Shown here: positions 24,312 through 31,908 of the stretch, one piece after another
Layout: each line of letters opens with the position of its first letter
How positions within the stretch are numbered: position 1 is the stretch's first letter
Assembly: GCA_963765785.1 (NCBI GenBank)
Contig: CAVXXW010000012.1
Location: 1-64,000 of the forward strand
Direction of reading: 5' to 3'
From: AC-32 sp963765785
Lineage (GTDB): Bacteria > Actinomycetota > Thermoleophilia > Gaiellales > Gaiellaceae
DNA length: 64,000 nucleotides
Notes under the pieces: generated by a model
Seen by the model: the letters and a program-made list of their open reading frames with translations, nothing else
Database searches by the model: none
Told to the model about the DNA's origin: nothing
Translations under genes and position numbers: made by a program

Positions 24312-26387
24312 TTACGGGATGAGCCCTCCGTCCACGAACACCTGGATCGTCCCGGCGACCAGCCCGGCCGTGTTCACGGTGTCGTTGACTTCTAGCCCAT
24401 TGAACTCGAGGTGGTCGGTCGCCTCGGGGTTGGCGATCGTGACCAGCGGGGCGAGACCGCCCACCTTCACCTCGCCGGAGTCGCCGCTGACGTCGATCGC
24501 GTCGTCGGCTGCAGTGCCGTTCATGACCACATGGTCGACCGCTCCATCGCCCGCTGTGCCACCGAGCGCTCCGGCGAGGTCGACGTTGACGCTCGCCACG
24601 TCGGTCCCGCTGAGGTCGTTGACGGTGACCAGGTCGGCGCCGCCGAGGGCGTTCACGTCGACCCGCTCGACGCCGGCGGTGTCCATCGTGACGTTGCCGA
24701 CGTCGCGGAAGAAGCGGAGCCGGTTGCCGTTTGCCGAGAGGGTGAACTGCTCGGCCGCGGCTGCGCCGTTGAAGCGCATCGTGTCGTTGCGGCCGTCCCC
24801 GCCCTCGACGATGTCGCTGCCGTCGCCTGGATCCCAGACGAAGACGTCGTCGCCGGCGCCCATCAGCGCGGTGTCATTGCCCTTGTTGCCGTCGATCACG
24901 TCGTTGCCGTCGCCGCCGATCAGCGTCTCCACACCCTGGCTGCCGGCAATCGTGTCGTTGTCCGCGCCGCCGTCCAGCGTGAGTCCGATAGTGCCGGCCG
25001 CGAGCCCGGAGGCGTCGATCGAGTCGGCGCCGGCGAGACCGTGCACTTCGAGCTGGTCGGTCGGTTCCTGATGCTGGATCGCCACCTGGGCCTTCAGGCC
25101 CGAGACGTTCACGCCGGATGGGTCGCCGGCGACCTTGATCGCGTCGGCACCGCTGGTGCCGTTGACGACCACCCGGTCGACCGCGCCGTCGCCCGTCGCT
25201 CCGCCGAGGCTTCCGGCGAGGTCGACGTTGACGCTGCTGACGTCGGTTCCGCTGAGGTCGTTGACGGTGACCAGGTCGGCGCCGCCGAGGGCGTTCACGT
25301 CGACCCGCTCGACGCCGGCGGTGTCCATCGTGACGTTGCCGACGTCGCGGAAGAAGCGGAGCCGGTTGCCGTTTGCAGAGAGGGTGAACTGCTCGGCCGC
25401 GGCTGCGCCGTTGAAGCGCATCGTGTCGGAGCCGTCCTGGCCCTCGACGATGTCGCTGCCGTCGCCTGGATCCCAGACGAAGACGTCGTCGCCGGCACCC
25501 AACAGCGCGGTGTCGTTGCCCTTGTTGCCGTCGATCACGTCGTTGCCGTCGCCGCCGATCAGCGTCTCGTTTCCGGAGCCTCCGGCGATGGTGTCGTTAC
25601 CCGGCCCGCCGTCGATCGTCGTCGGGATCGTGTCGGTGAAGACGCCGTTGCTCTCGTCGATGCGCACGGAGTCGTCGCCGTTCCCGGCCAGTACGGCGAT
25701 CTTCGCGATCTTCTTTCGGGCGAAGCTGAAGTCAGCCGAGCCGTTTTCCCCAACGTCGACCTGGAGGGTGTTCGGGTCTCCCGCCTTGAGGCGGAGAGCG
25801 ATCTTGTCGCTCGCAGCGGTGCCCTCGATCGTCAGGATCCCGTGGGCCAGCTTCGGCCGCTTGAAGTGGCCGGAGTCCATCGGGCCCTTCCGGACCGCGA
25901 GGCCGGCAGCCGAGACCGGGTCCCACCTGCCGCCGAAGTCCGTCAGTCCCTCGCCGGAGGTCTCGCCGGCTCTCGTGTCCCCCGCGAAGCGGTACAGCGG
26001 GTGGCCGCGGTAGGTGACCTGCAGCTTGCCGTCCCTCCGCCGCGTAGTGCCAAGGAGCGCCTTCCGGGCTCCACTGATCGCCCGCGGCCTGCCGTGGGTG
26101 GTAAGCGCCGGCCAATAGACGGCGCAGGCGCCGTAGCAGGTGCTCTTGTCGTGCTTGTCGTGCGCCCACAGGTAGAGCGTCCTGCCGTGCGAGTCGGCGA
26201 GGATCCGGCCGAGGCTGCTTTGGTGGAGCCTGACGAGCGCCCCGCTCCGGGGCGCGGCGCCTGCCGAGACTGCCTGGACGGCCGCCGCCAGCACGACAAC
26301 GGCGAGCGCGAGCACACGCGCGAGACGCGCACCTCCCCGCGTCGGCCGGGTCCTGCGCCGTTCTGTAACTCGGATGTGTCCTTTCAT
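24312..26387 (-). CDS. Secreted fusion of a PF03640-type domain with RTX-like calcium-binding repeats
   Basis: 691 residues. Signal segment VLALAVVVLAAAVQAVSAGA; residues ~40-165 form a PF03640-type (secreted repeat, Lipoprotein_15) domain with GRTLYLWAHDKHDKSTCYGA, the CAVYWPALT pattern and GHPLYRFAGDT. From ~190 on come two long units, each with hemolysin-type GGDGNDVIDGNKGNDTA nonapeptides and DVFVWDPGDGSDIVEG, expected to bind calcium in a beta-roll. Each unit continues with the same ~150-residue beta region (FFRDVGNVTMDTAGVERVDV). ATG 26387 was chosen to place the signal peptide. A simple PF03640 protein lies at 35298. Confidence 0.85.
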   Translation of the reverse strand: MKGHIRVTERRRTRPTRGGARLARVLALAVVVLAAAVQAVSAGAAPRSGALVRLHQSSLGRILADSHGRTLYLWAHDKHDKSTCYGACAVYWPALTTHGRPRAISGARKALLGTTRRRDGKLQVTYRGHPLYRFAGDTRAGETSGEGLTDFGGRWDPVSAAGLAVRKGPMDSGHFKRPKLAHGILTIEGTAASDKIALRLKAGDPNTLQVDVGENGSADFSFARKKIAKIAVLAGNGDDSVRIDESNGVFTDTIPTTIDGGPGNDTIAGGSGNETLIGGDGNDVIDGNKGNDTALLGAGDDVFVWDPGDGSDIVEGQDGSDTMRFNGAAAAEQFTLSANGNRLRFFRDVGNVTMDTAGVERVDVNALGGADLVTVNDLSGTDVSSVNVDLAGSLGGATGDGAVDRVVVNGTSGADAIKVAGDPSGVNVSGLKAQVAIQHQEPTDQLEVHGLAGADSIDASGLAAGTIGLTLDGGADNDTIAGSQGVETLIGGDGNDVIDGNKGNDTALMGAGDDVFVWDPGDGSDIVEGGDGRNDTMRFNGAAAAEQFTLSANGNRLRFFRDVGNVTMDTAGVERVDVNALGGADLVTVNDLSGTDVASVNVDLAGALGGTAGDGAVDHVVMNGTAADDAIDVSGDSGEVKVGGLAPLVTIANPEATDHLEFNGLEVNDTVNTAGLVAGTIQVFVDGGLIP
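24565..25625 (-). repeat. Internal 642-base tandem duplication
   Basis: Two copies, offset 642 bases (214 codons), within the RTX-like gene. The strings GTCCATCGTGACGTTGCCGA and CCATCAGCGCGGTGTCATTG versus CCAACAGCGCGGTGTCGTTG illustrate near-identity, with stretches over 100 bases identical. Because the reading frame is kept, the repeat extends the protein. Confidence 0.85.
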
Positions 26388-26581
26388 GGTGTCCTCCGAA
26401 GTCGTTGACCTGTCGACTGCTAGAGACACCGCTCGGCGCTCCCTATTCCCGCCACCGCAGTTCGCGCGATCGCGAGGGAATACACCCGGCTGCACGGGGT
26501 CATTGAAGGTGTGATGCCCTTCTTGTTCACCCCCGCGAACCCGCCTCTCTCCTCCAGCAGGGAGCTACCGTTCGACGTGCC

Positions 26582-27265
26582 ATGCCTCTGAGACGGCACC
26601 CACGCGACGAAGCAGACGGCAACGAGATCGCCGAGTTGGCCGCGTTGGCGGACGGGTCGCTGCCGGCGGACCGTCGCGGCGAGCTCGAGGAACGGGTCGC
26701 TGCGTCGGAGGAGCTTGGCGGCCGCCTGGCCGAGCAGCAGCGCGCGGTCGCGCTCTCACAGTCCGCAGCGGCCGAGGTGAAGGCCCCGGCAGCCCTGCGC
26801 GCGCGCATCGAAGAGCAACGACAGGCGCGTCCCGCGCGAAGGCCTCGCCGCGTATTGGTGGCCGGACTCGCGGCGGCGGCCGTCGCGGGGGCGGTCGCAA
26901 TCGGGTTGATCGTCTCCCGTTCGTCCGCGGAGCAGTTCCAGGCGGCCCTCGGAGCAACGCCTTCCCTCCCCGGAGCGAGCGGTCAGGCGACGCTGACCAA
27001 GACGTCGTCCGGCTGGAGAATCGAGCTCGACACCTCAGGGCTTCCGCGCCTCGATCGCGGTCGCTTCTACGAAGCGTGGCTCCGCAACGGCGCCGGAGTG
27101 CTCATCCCAATCGGGACGTTCAACGAGGGCAAGAACGTCACGCTCTGGGCCGGCGTCTCGCCCAAGTCGTTCCGAACGCTGACGGTCACGCGCGAGCTGG
27201 CGAACGGCGACCAGGCTTCCTCCGGCGAGAAGGTGCTCGTCGGAACCGCCCGGCCTCGCGGCTGA
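26582..27265 (+). CDS. Anti-sigma factor-like membrane protein (RskA-type C-terminal domain)
   Basis: 227 residues. The N-terminal ~70 residues resemble an anti-sigma domain (NEIAELAALADGSLPADRRG, LEERVAASEELGGRLAEQQR) without the HxxxCxxC zinc motif. One membrane helix (VLVAGLAAAAVAGAVAIGLIV) leads to an extracytoplasmic beta domain as in anti-sigma-K (SGWRIELDTSGLPRL, FYEAWLRNGAGVLIPIGTFN). It would hold the sigma factor encoded head-on at 27284-27775. The two genes converge instead of sharing an operon, which is unusual. Start ATG 26582. Confidence 0.8.
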   Translation: MPLRRHPRDEADGNEIAELAALADGSLPADRRGELEERVAASEELGGRLAEQQRAVALSQSAAAEVKAPAALRARIEEQRQARPARRPRRVLVAGLAAAAVAGAVAIGLIVSRSSAEQFQAALGATPSLPGASGQATLTKTSSGWRIELDTSGLPRLDRGRFYEAWLRNGAGVLIPIGTFNEGKNVTLWAGVSPKSFRTLTVTRELANGDQASSGEKVLVGTARPRG

Positions 27266-27283
27266 CACCCGCCACCGACGGCT

Positions 27284-27775
27284 CTAGCCGCCCTCGACCC
27301 TGCGGATGACCTGTTGGCGGGCGCGATAGAGGCGGCTCATCACCGTTCCTTCGCGAATCCGCAGGGCACGGGCCGCCTCCTTGTAGGAAAGGCCAGTGAC
27401 GTCCACCGCCACGAGCACGTCGCGAAAGTCGTCGGGGAGCTTTGCGATCGCCCTGTACAGCTCGCCTGCCTCGAGGGCGACCTGCGGCTGGCGTGCGTGC
27501 GGGTCCTCGACCACGTCGAGGTCGTCGGGGAGCGGGGCAGGTCGGAGCCGGCGGCGCTCGGATCGCTTGCGGTTGAAGAAGGTGTTGCGGAGAGCCCGCA
27601 GGAGGTAGCCGAGGTCGTCCTCGTTCCGAAGCAGGCGCGGGCGCGCCAGCACCCGCGTATAGGTTTCCTGCACGAGGTCTTCGGCATCCTCGCGCGATCC
27701 ACACAGCGCCCACGCGGCCCGGTAGAGCCTGTCGATGTGGTCCCCGAGCCGGGCGGGATCAAGAGTGTGCTCCAT
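27284..27775 (-). CDS. ECF-type RNA polymerase sigma factor
   Basis: 163 residues. Region 2: DRLYRAAWALCGSREDAEDL then VQETYTRVLARP (RNA polymerase and -10 recognition); a linker; region 4: LYRAIAKLPDDFRDVLVAVD then VTGLSYKEAARALRIREGTV then MSRLYRARQQVIRR (helix-turn-helix for the -35 box). ATG 27775 gives the normal ECF size; the frame is open 35 codons further up but in unlikely sequence. Convergent with the anti-sigma-like gene (19 bases between stops), and 101 bases downstream of the cupredoxin gene on the same strand. Confidence 0.93.
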   Translation of the reverse strand: MEHTLDPARLGDHIDRLYRAAWALCGSREDAEDLVQETYTRVLARPRLLRNEDDLGYLLRALRNTFFNRKRSERRRLRPAPLPDDLDVVEDPHARQPQVALEAGELYRAIAKLPDDFRDVLVAVDVTGLSYKEAARALRIREGTVMSRLYRARQQVIRRVEGG

Positions 27776-27876
27776 CAGCGGACGACCTCCGGCAACCGGT
27801 GTGACCAGCCGAGCATATGGCGCCACCGCCGGCGCCGACAAAGCGCGCTCGTCCCCCACCGTTGGGGACCCGCAGC

Positions 27877-28251
27877 TCATGCGACCGTCAAGCTGCCGTG
27901 CATGAACGAGGCATGCGGGTCGCAGAAGAAGCGGTAGGTCCCCTTCTTCAGCGTGAGGGTGTAGCTCTTCGTGCCCTGGAAGCCGACGCTGGTAAGGACT
28001 CGGTCGACTCCGGGACCACGGAGGTGGAAGTCGTGGATCGTCGCCCGGTCGCTAATCACGAACCGGTACGGCGTGTGGGCCTTCAGCTTGGTGACCTTGT
28101 GGCCGCCCTTCGTCAGGGCGATCGTGAAACCGGGGCCAACCGTCCCGGTGACGGTCTGAGCCGGGGCGGCCACGCTCGGTGCCGTCGCTGCGAGCGCCGC
28201 GGCGGCGGCGACGGCGATCAGCCAGACGCGGGTGACGGAGATGCTGCTCAT
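27877..28251 (-). CDS. Secreted cupredoxin (plastocyanin-like)
   Basis: 124 residues with a signal peptide (VWLIAVAAAAALAATAPSVA). The copper type-1 ligands are visible: His in TIHDFHLRG, Cys and His in YRFFCDPHASFMHGSLTV, and a possible Met axial ligand. The beta-sandwich spacing fits plastocyanin/azurin-like domains. It would act outside the membrane in copper binding or electron transfer. ATG 28251 follows GAGGAGGCAAACG. It lies upstream of the sigma-factor gene on the same strand but with a 100-base gap. Confidence 0.9.
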   Translation of the reverse strand: MSSISVTRVWLIAVAAAAALAATAPSVAAPAQTVTGTVGPGFTIALTKGGHKVTKLKAHTPYRFVISDRATIHDFHLRGPGVDRVLTSVGFQGTKSYTLTLKKGTYRFFCDPHASFMHGSLTVA

Positions 28252-28445
28252 CGTTTGCCTCCTCGAGAGGTCGAACTGGACGCTCCCGATGGTGGACGCT
28301 GGCAGGCCGTGCTCGCACCGTGGAAACCCCCCTGACTTTTCGAAATCGGCTGGTCTGCTGCTGTTTTCTCGCCGTCGAGTTAGGTTCGTGCCCGGATGAC
28401 GACCGGGGCGCGGAATAGATCTTCGGCAGCGGGGTCTTCAGTGGC

Positions 28446-28664
28446 ATGGGATGCGAATCGGCCTCAAGAGAGCTGGCCCAGCGGCTAAGCGGAAGCGACG
28501 AGATCCTGTTGCTCTGGAATCCGCTGGACGGGCACGTCGAGGTCTCGGTTCGCGACGTTGCGACCGGCGTCGGGTTCAACCTCGAGGTCGCTCGCGACAG
28601 CGCGTTGGACGCGTTCCGACATCCGTATGCGTACGCCGCGACGCTCGGTCGGCACGATGGCTAG
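28446..28664 (+). CDS. Small unknown protein
   Basis: 72 residues. No known domain; SGSDEILLLWNPLDGHVEVS and RDVATGVGFNLEVARDSALDA suggest a small mixed alpha/beta protein, and the ending FRHPYAYAA is distinctive. It overlaps the next small gene by eight bases (stop TAG inside ATGGCTAGC), so the two are probably translated from one message. The intergenic stretch 28252-28445 shows no further gene. Confidence 0.65.
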   Translation: MGCESASRELAQRLSGSDEILLLWNPLDGHVEVSVRDVATGVGFNLEVARDSALDAFRHPYAYAATLGRHDG

Positions 28665-28824
28665 CGTCGAGTCTTTGGAGGAGGCATTGCGGATGCTCGT
28701 CGCGGAACGGCAGGCGCTTCGCGACCACTGCGCGGAACGCGACGTGCTCGAGGCAAACCGCGTCGAGGTCGGGCGCCGCCAGCGGCAGCTGTCACAGGCG
28801 CTGATCAACCGCTACGCCCGATGA
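28657..28824 (+). CDS. Small coiled-coil protein, unknown
   Basis: 55 residues, almost entirely charged helix: SVESLEEALRMLVAERQALR, RDVLEANRVEVGRRQRQLSQ, ending ALINRYAR. Predicted to coil with itself or a partner. The start ATG 28657 overlaps the previous gene. Function unknown; co-translation with 28446-28664 suggests a joint role. Confidence 0.6.
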   Translation: MASVESLEEALRMLVAERQALRDHCAERDVLEANRVEVGRRQRQLSQALINRYAR

Positions 28825-28947
28825 CGCGCCCGGAGTGATCTAGACCCGCCGTCCCGCGTGCCCTGGACGTACATTCCCCGCCGTACGCTGTTGAGCGCCA
28901 CTGCGTCTCGATCGCCGGCGCGCGCGCCAGAGGAGAATAGGGCGCGG

Positions 28948-29532
28948 ATGCTCGAGCTCGACACGCCCCACGGCCCGGCGCGCGCGCACCTGCGCGAGGC
29001 GGAGTCGCCGCGCGGCTGGCTCGTGCTGGGCCACGGCGCCGGCGGCGGCGTCGAGTCGCCGGACCTGAAGGGCGCGACGCGGGCAGGGCTAGACGTCGGG
29101 CTGAGCGTGGCGCTCGTCGAGCAGCCCTACCGCGTCGCCGGACGGCGCTCGCCCGCTCCGGCGGCGCAGCTCGACGCGGCGTGGGTCGCGGTCGTCGGAC
29201 AGCTGCCGCTCGCCGGGCTGCCGCTCGTCGCGGGCGGCCGCTCCTCGGGTGCGCGTGTCGCCTGCCGCACGGCCGCGGAGACAGGGGCGGCGGCAGTGCT
29301 CTGCCTCGCGTTTCCGCTGCACCCGCCGGGCCGCCCAGAGAAAAGCCGCCTCGACGAGCTCGACGCGGTCACAGTCCCGACGCTCGTCGTGCAGGGGGAG
29401 CGCGATCCGTTCGGCCTGCCGCCGCCCGCTGAATGGAAGCGCGAGGTGGTCACGATCACCGGCACCCACTCTCTCCGCAGCAGCAGCGACGTCGAGCAGG
29501 CCGTATCGCCGTGGCTTGCCCGGATCGTATGA
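28948..29532 (+). CDS. KANL3/Tex30-like alpha/beta hydrolase
   Basis: 194 residues from ATG 28948, chosen for AGAGGAG upstream; an in-frame start at 28858 gives an unlikely basic extension. GWLVLGHGAGGGVESPDL forms the oxyanion region, LPLVAGGRSSGARVACRTAA the nucleophile elbow (Ser in GRSSG), VPTLVVQGERDPFG the acid strand and ITGTHSL the His position. This matches the small dienelactone-hydrolase-related family PF20408. Substrate unknown; cytoplasmic. Confidence 0.85.
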   Translation: MLELDTPHGPARAHLREAESPRGWLVLGHGAGGGVESPDLKGATRAGLDVGLSVALVEQPYRVAGRRSPAPAAQLDAAWVAVVGQLPLAGLPLVAGGRSSGARVACRTAAETGAAAVLCLAFPLHPPGRPEKSRLDELDAVTVPTLVVQGERDPFGLPPPAEWKREVVTITGTHSLRSSSDVEQAVSPWLARIV

Positions 29533-29615
29533 AATCCCTGGCGATATTCGCTTGCGCGCCTGCAATGCTTCGTGTATTGTCACGCGCTCAATTCGGGGAA
29601 AGGAGGTACGGTCAG

Positions 29616-29747
29616 TTGAAGAGCAACCTCGCGAATCGTCTCTACGTCATCTCCGCCCCGGCCACCTGGGCCGTACCCGCAGAGATGGAGTTCGGCGACC
29701 AACGCCTTCGGGCAGCCTCCACCGGAGCAGCTCCAGTAGACGCATAG
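29616..29747 (+). CDS. Possible 43-residue small protein
   Basis: TTG 29616 is preceded by AAAGGAGGT nine bases upstream, an excellent ribosome site. The product reads KSNLANRLYVISAPATWAVP then AEMEFGDQRLRAAS, ending APVDA. An alternative ATG at 29529 overlaps the hydrolase stop (ATGA) and would add 29 residues. A canonical terminator follows 25 bases after the stop, so it has the layout of a stand-alone small gene. No homology recognised. Confidence 0.5.
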   Translation: MKSNLANRLYVISAPATWAVPAEMEFGDQRLRAASTGAAPVDA

Positions 29748-29772
29748 GCGTCGCAGCGACCACTCGGTGAAG

Positions 29773-29801
29773 GCGGCCCAAGAGGGCCGCTTTCGTCGTT
29801 T
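29773..29801 (+). terminator. Intrinsic terminator
   Basis: GCGGCCC and GGGCCGC form a stem with a four-base loop, followed by TTTCGTCGTTT. Best match in the window to the classical hairpin-plus-U-tract form; it follows the 43-residue gene. The sequence from here to 30044 contains no gene that I can support. Confidence 0.75.
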
Positions 29802-30044
29802 CTGAGACGAAAACGCCGTCCGTCATACAACCTAGGAGCACAACGTGGAGCCATCACCCACGGTGTAGCCGAGTCGACCCCGACTTCGAGCACGAGCGGA
29901 TGATGTGCCAGCCGTTTAGGTAATTGCCCCCGCAAAGTGGGTTGCGCCGAAGGCAGCGCATTTTCCGCCGCATCTCCCCCAGACCGGGCTCTCGACTCGG
30001 ACGAATCCGATCGAAAGCTACGGCGAAGGGAGGTGAACGCGGTG

Positions 30045-30233
30045 ATGTACTACGACTCCGAGTCCCGCCGCCAGCGCCAGCACGAGCGCATGGCGGAGAT
30101 CCGGGAGGAGTACCAGCGCGTGCAGCGGCACCGAGAGTCACGCATCTCGGCCGCCATGCGGCGTTACGCCCAGTCGGCGTGGTCACGCAGGCGATGGGCC
30201 GCGCCGCGGCGCGCACCGGTCTCCCGTGCCTGA
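30045..30233 (+). CDS. Small arginine-rich protein
   Basis: 62 residues: MYYDSESRRQRQHERMAEIR, then EEYQRVQRHRESRISAAMRR, ending in a basic tail (WSRRRWAAPRRAPVSRA). Strong AAGGGAGGTG ribosome site; GTG 30042 is an equal start. The charge pattern suggests nucleic-acid binding, but no domain is recognised. A hairpin follows 14 bases after the stop. Confidence 0.6.
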   Translation: MYYDSESRRQRQHERMAEIREEYQRVQRHRESRISAAMRRYAQSAWSRRRWAAPRRAPVSRA

Positions 30234-30246
30234 GTCGCTCCACCCG

Positions 30247-30281
30247 CAGAGCCGCGCGCTTCGCCTGGGCGCGCGGCTCTG
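30247..30281. terminator. Bidirectional hairpin terminator
   Basis: CAGAGCCGCGCGC pairs with GCGCGCGGCTCTG over a nine-base loop, between convergent genes ending at 30233 and 30286. Confidence 0.75.
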
Positions 30282-30285
30282 TCCT

Positions 30286-30723
30286 TCAGGCGCGCCGTCG
30301 AATGTCCAGCATCTGCACAGGCAGCGCGGCGAGCAAGAACAGCTCGCGCGCGGCGAGCTTGGCCGACGGGCCACCGGGCGGCGACGACCGGGTCACCGGC
30401 AGCGAGCCGCGCAGCGCGGTCCGCACCAGCACGGCCGCGCGCGGCGCGTGCCAACGGGAGGTGACGACCACAACCTCGTCGGCGCCGACCTCTCGCGCGG
30501 CCTTCGCGACGCCGAGCGCGTTCTCGCGCGTGTTGCGGGCCTCCGGGTCGAGCAGCACCTCGCCGCCGGGCCAGTGGATGTGCATCAACTCGGCCTCGCC
30601 CGAGAGCAGCACCGCGTCGCCCTCGCGCACGACCGTCTCTGCGTGCCGGACACGCGCCTCGCAGATCGCGTGCAGATCCTCGTCCCGCCGCCGCGAGTAG
30701 CCGAGCACCGCGACGAGGCGCAT
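30286..30723 (-). CDS. YdcF/ElyC-like (DUF218) protein
   Basis: 145 residues. LVAVLGYSRRRDEDLHAICE, the LLSGEAE turn, LLDPEARNTRENALGVAKAA and EVVVVTSRWHAPRAAVLVRT are the DUF218 core; the ARNTRENA segment and the TSxxHxxRA loop mark the putative active site. Relatives (SanA, ElyC) affect envelope permeability and peptidoglycan lipid carriers. ATG 30723 overlaps the stop of the glycosyltransferase (TGATG), so they are translated in series. Lacks the membrane helices found in longer relatives. Confidence 0.85.
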   Translation of the reverse strand: MRLVAVLGYSRRRDEDLHAICEARVRHAETVVREGDAVLLSGEAELMHIHWPGGEVLLDPEARNTRENALGVAKAAREVGADEVVVVTSRWHAPRAAVLVRTALRGSLPVTRSSPPGGPSAKLAARELFLLAALPVQMLDIRRRA

Positions 30724-31430
30724 CAACGGCGACGGCGCCAGAACGCCAGCAGCGTCCCGACCACCGTGAACACGACGAGCACCGACTTCCAGCCACGCAG
30801 CTTCGACTCGCCGCTCGCGCGCTCGCGCATCTCGACCGGCACCTCGTCGACGCGCAGCCCCGCCTCGGACAGCCGCAGCAGGGCCTCGACCTCGGGCGCC
30901 GCGGTCACGTATGGCTGCGCGAGCACCGGCAGCGCCTTCGCATTGGCTGCGTACATGCCGGAGGTCGCGTCGAGGAAGGGGCGGCGGAGCGCGATCTTCA
31001 TCCCGCGCCGCAGCAGCGCCGTGCCGAGGCGGCGCGGCCCGCTCGGGAGGTAGCGGTACGGCGCGAAGCCGTCGCCGCTCGCGAACCGCGAGCCGACAGC
31101 GACGTCGCACTCGCCCGACTCGACCCGCTCGAGCAGCCGCGCGAGCTCGAGCACGGGATGCTGGCCGTCGGCGTCGACGCGGCCGCAGAGCTCGTAGCCG
31201 TGGGACTCCGCGTACCCGTAGCCGGCCGCGATCCCGGCGGTAAGGCCGCGGTTCTCGCCGAACGAGACGACCTCGGCTCCGTGCTCCCGCGCGACGTCAG
31301 CAGTGCGGTCGGTCGAGCCGTCGTCGATCACGAGCAGGTCGGCGTCCGGCAGGACGAGGTGCAGCTCCTCGAGCACAGCCGGGAGGTTCTGCTCCTCGTT
31401 CCAGGCCGGAGTGAAGACGAGCGTGCGCAT
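30723..31430 (-). CDS. GT2-family glycosyltransferase (dolichyl-phosphate mannosyltransferase-like)
   Basis: 235 residues. GT-A fold motifs: FTPAWNEEQNLPAVLEELH, LLVIDDGSTDRTADVAREHG, the metal-binding DxD in GRVDADGQHP, VGSRFASGD and the acceptor-loop GMKIALRRPFLDATSGMYAA. It transfers a sugar from a nucleotide or polyprenyl donor in envelope-polymer synthesis. The end has one hydrophobic helix (WKSVLVVFTVVGTLLAFW), suggesting membrane attachment. It is in a tight unit with the kinase-like gene (9 bases) and YdcF (overlap). Confidence 0.9.
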   Translation of the reverse strand: MRTLVFTPAWNEEQNLPAVLEELHLVLPDADLLVIDDGSTDRTADVAREHGAEVVSFGENRGLTAGIAAGYGYAESHGYELCGRVDADGQHPVLELARLLERVESGECDVAVGSRFASGDGFAPYRYLPSGPRRLGTALLRRGMKIALRRPFLDATSGMYAANAKALPVLAQPYVTAAPEVEALLRLSEAGLRVDEVPVEMRERASGESKLRGWKSVLVVFTVVGTLLAFWRRRR

Positions 31431-31439
31431 GCGCGCAGG

Positions 31440-31898
31440 CTACGCGCCGGCGATCTGCTCGAGGCGGTCGGCGAGCACGTCGAGCGGCGCGGTCGCATCG
31501 AGCTCGGCGGTCGCGGTCGCGCGCAGCAGCGGCTCGACCTCGGCGAGGTGGCGCAGGACGAGCTCGCGCTCCACCAGGCTCTTGCCGTAGGGATTGTCCG
31601 TGCGCGCGTCGATGCGCTCGAGCAGGATCTCCGCCGGCGCGCTCAGCAGCACGACCGCATCGAGCCGGTCGTAGAAGCGGCCCTGGTTCGTGTGGCAGCC
31701 GGCAAGGAACAGGTGGCCGTGCTCGTGACCATTGAGGAGCGCGGCGATCGCGCCCTCGCGCCAGTTCCAGCCGTCGCCCACCCACTCGCTCCACTCGTCC
31801 GTGTCGGTGTCGACGACGGCGTGGCCGCGCTCCGCGAGCACGCGCAGAACGCTCGACTTGCCGGTGCCGGACATGCCGGTGACGAGCACCCTGGCCAC
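31440..31898 (-). CDS. Small P-loop nucleotide kinase-like protein
   Basis: 152 residues from GTG 31898. VARVLVTGMSGTGKSSVLRV is a Walker A at the very N-terminus, ERGHAVVDTDTDEWSEWVG follows as in shikimate/gluconate-kinase-type proteins, and LFLAGCHTNQGRFYDRLDAV precedes VVLLSAPAEILLERIDARTD (an LID-like region). The substrate is not determined. First gene of the minus-strand group that continues into the glycosyltransferase and YdcF genes. Confidence 0.8.
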   Translation of the reverse strand: MARVLVTGMSGTGKSSVLRVLAERGHAVVDTDTDEWSEWVGDGWNWREGAIAALLNGHEHGHLFLAGCHTNQGRFYDRLDAVVLLSAPAEILLERIDARTDNPYGKSLVERELVLRHLAEVEPLLRATATAELDATAPLDVLADRLEQIAGA

Positions 31899-31908
31899 GC
31901 GCCGGAGG

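Noticed and set aside
24411..26408. A 665-codon plus-strand open frame opposite the RTX-like gene
   Set aside because: Its repeats are the complement of the real internal duplication; no ribosome site or family supports it.
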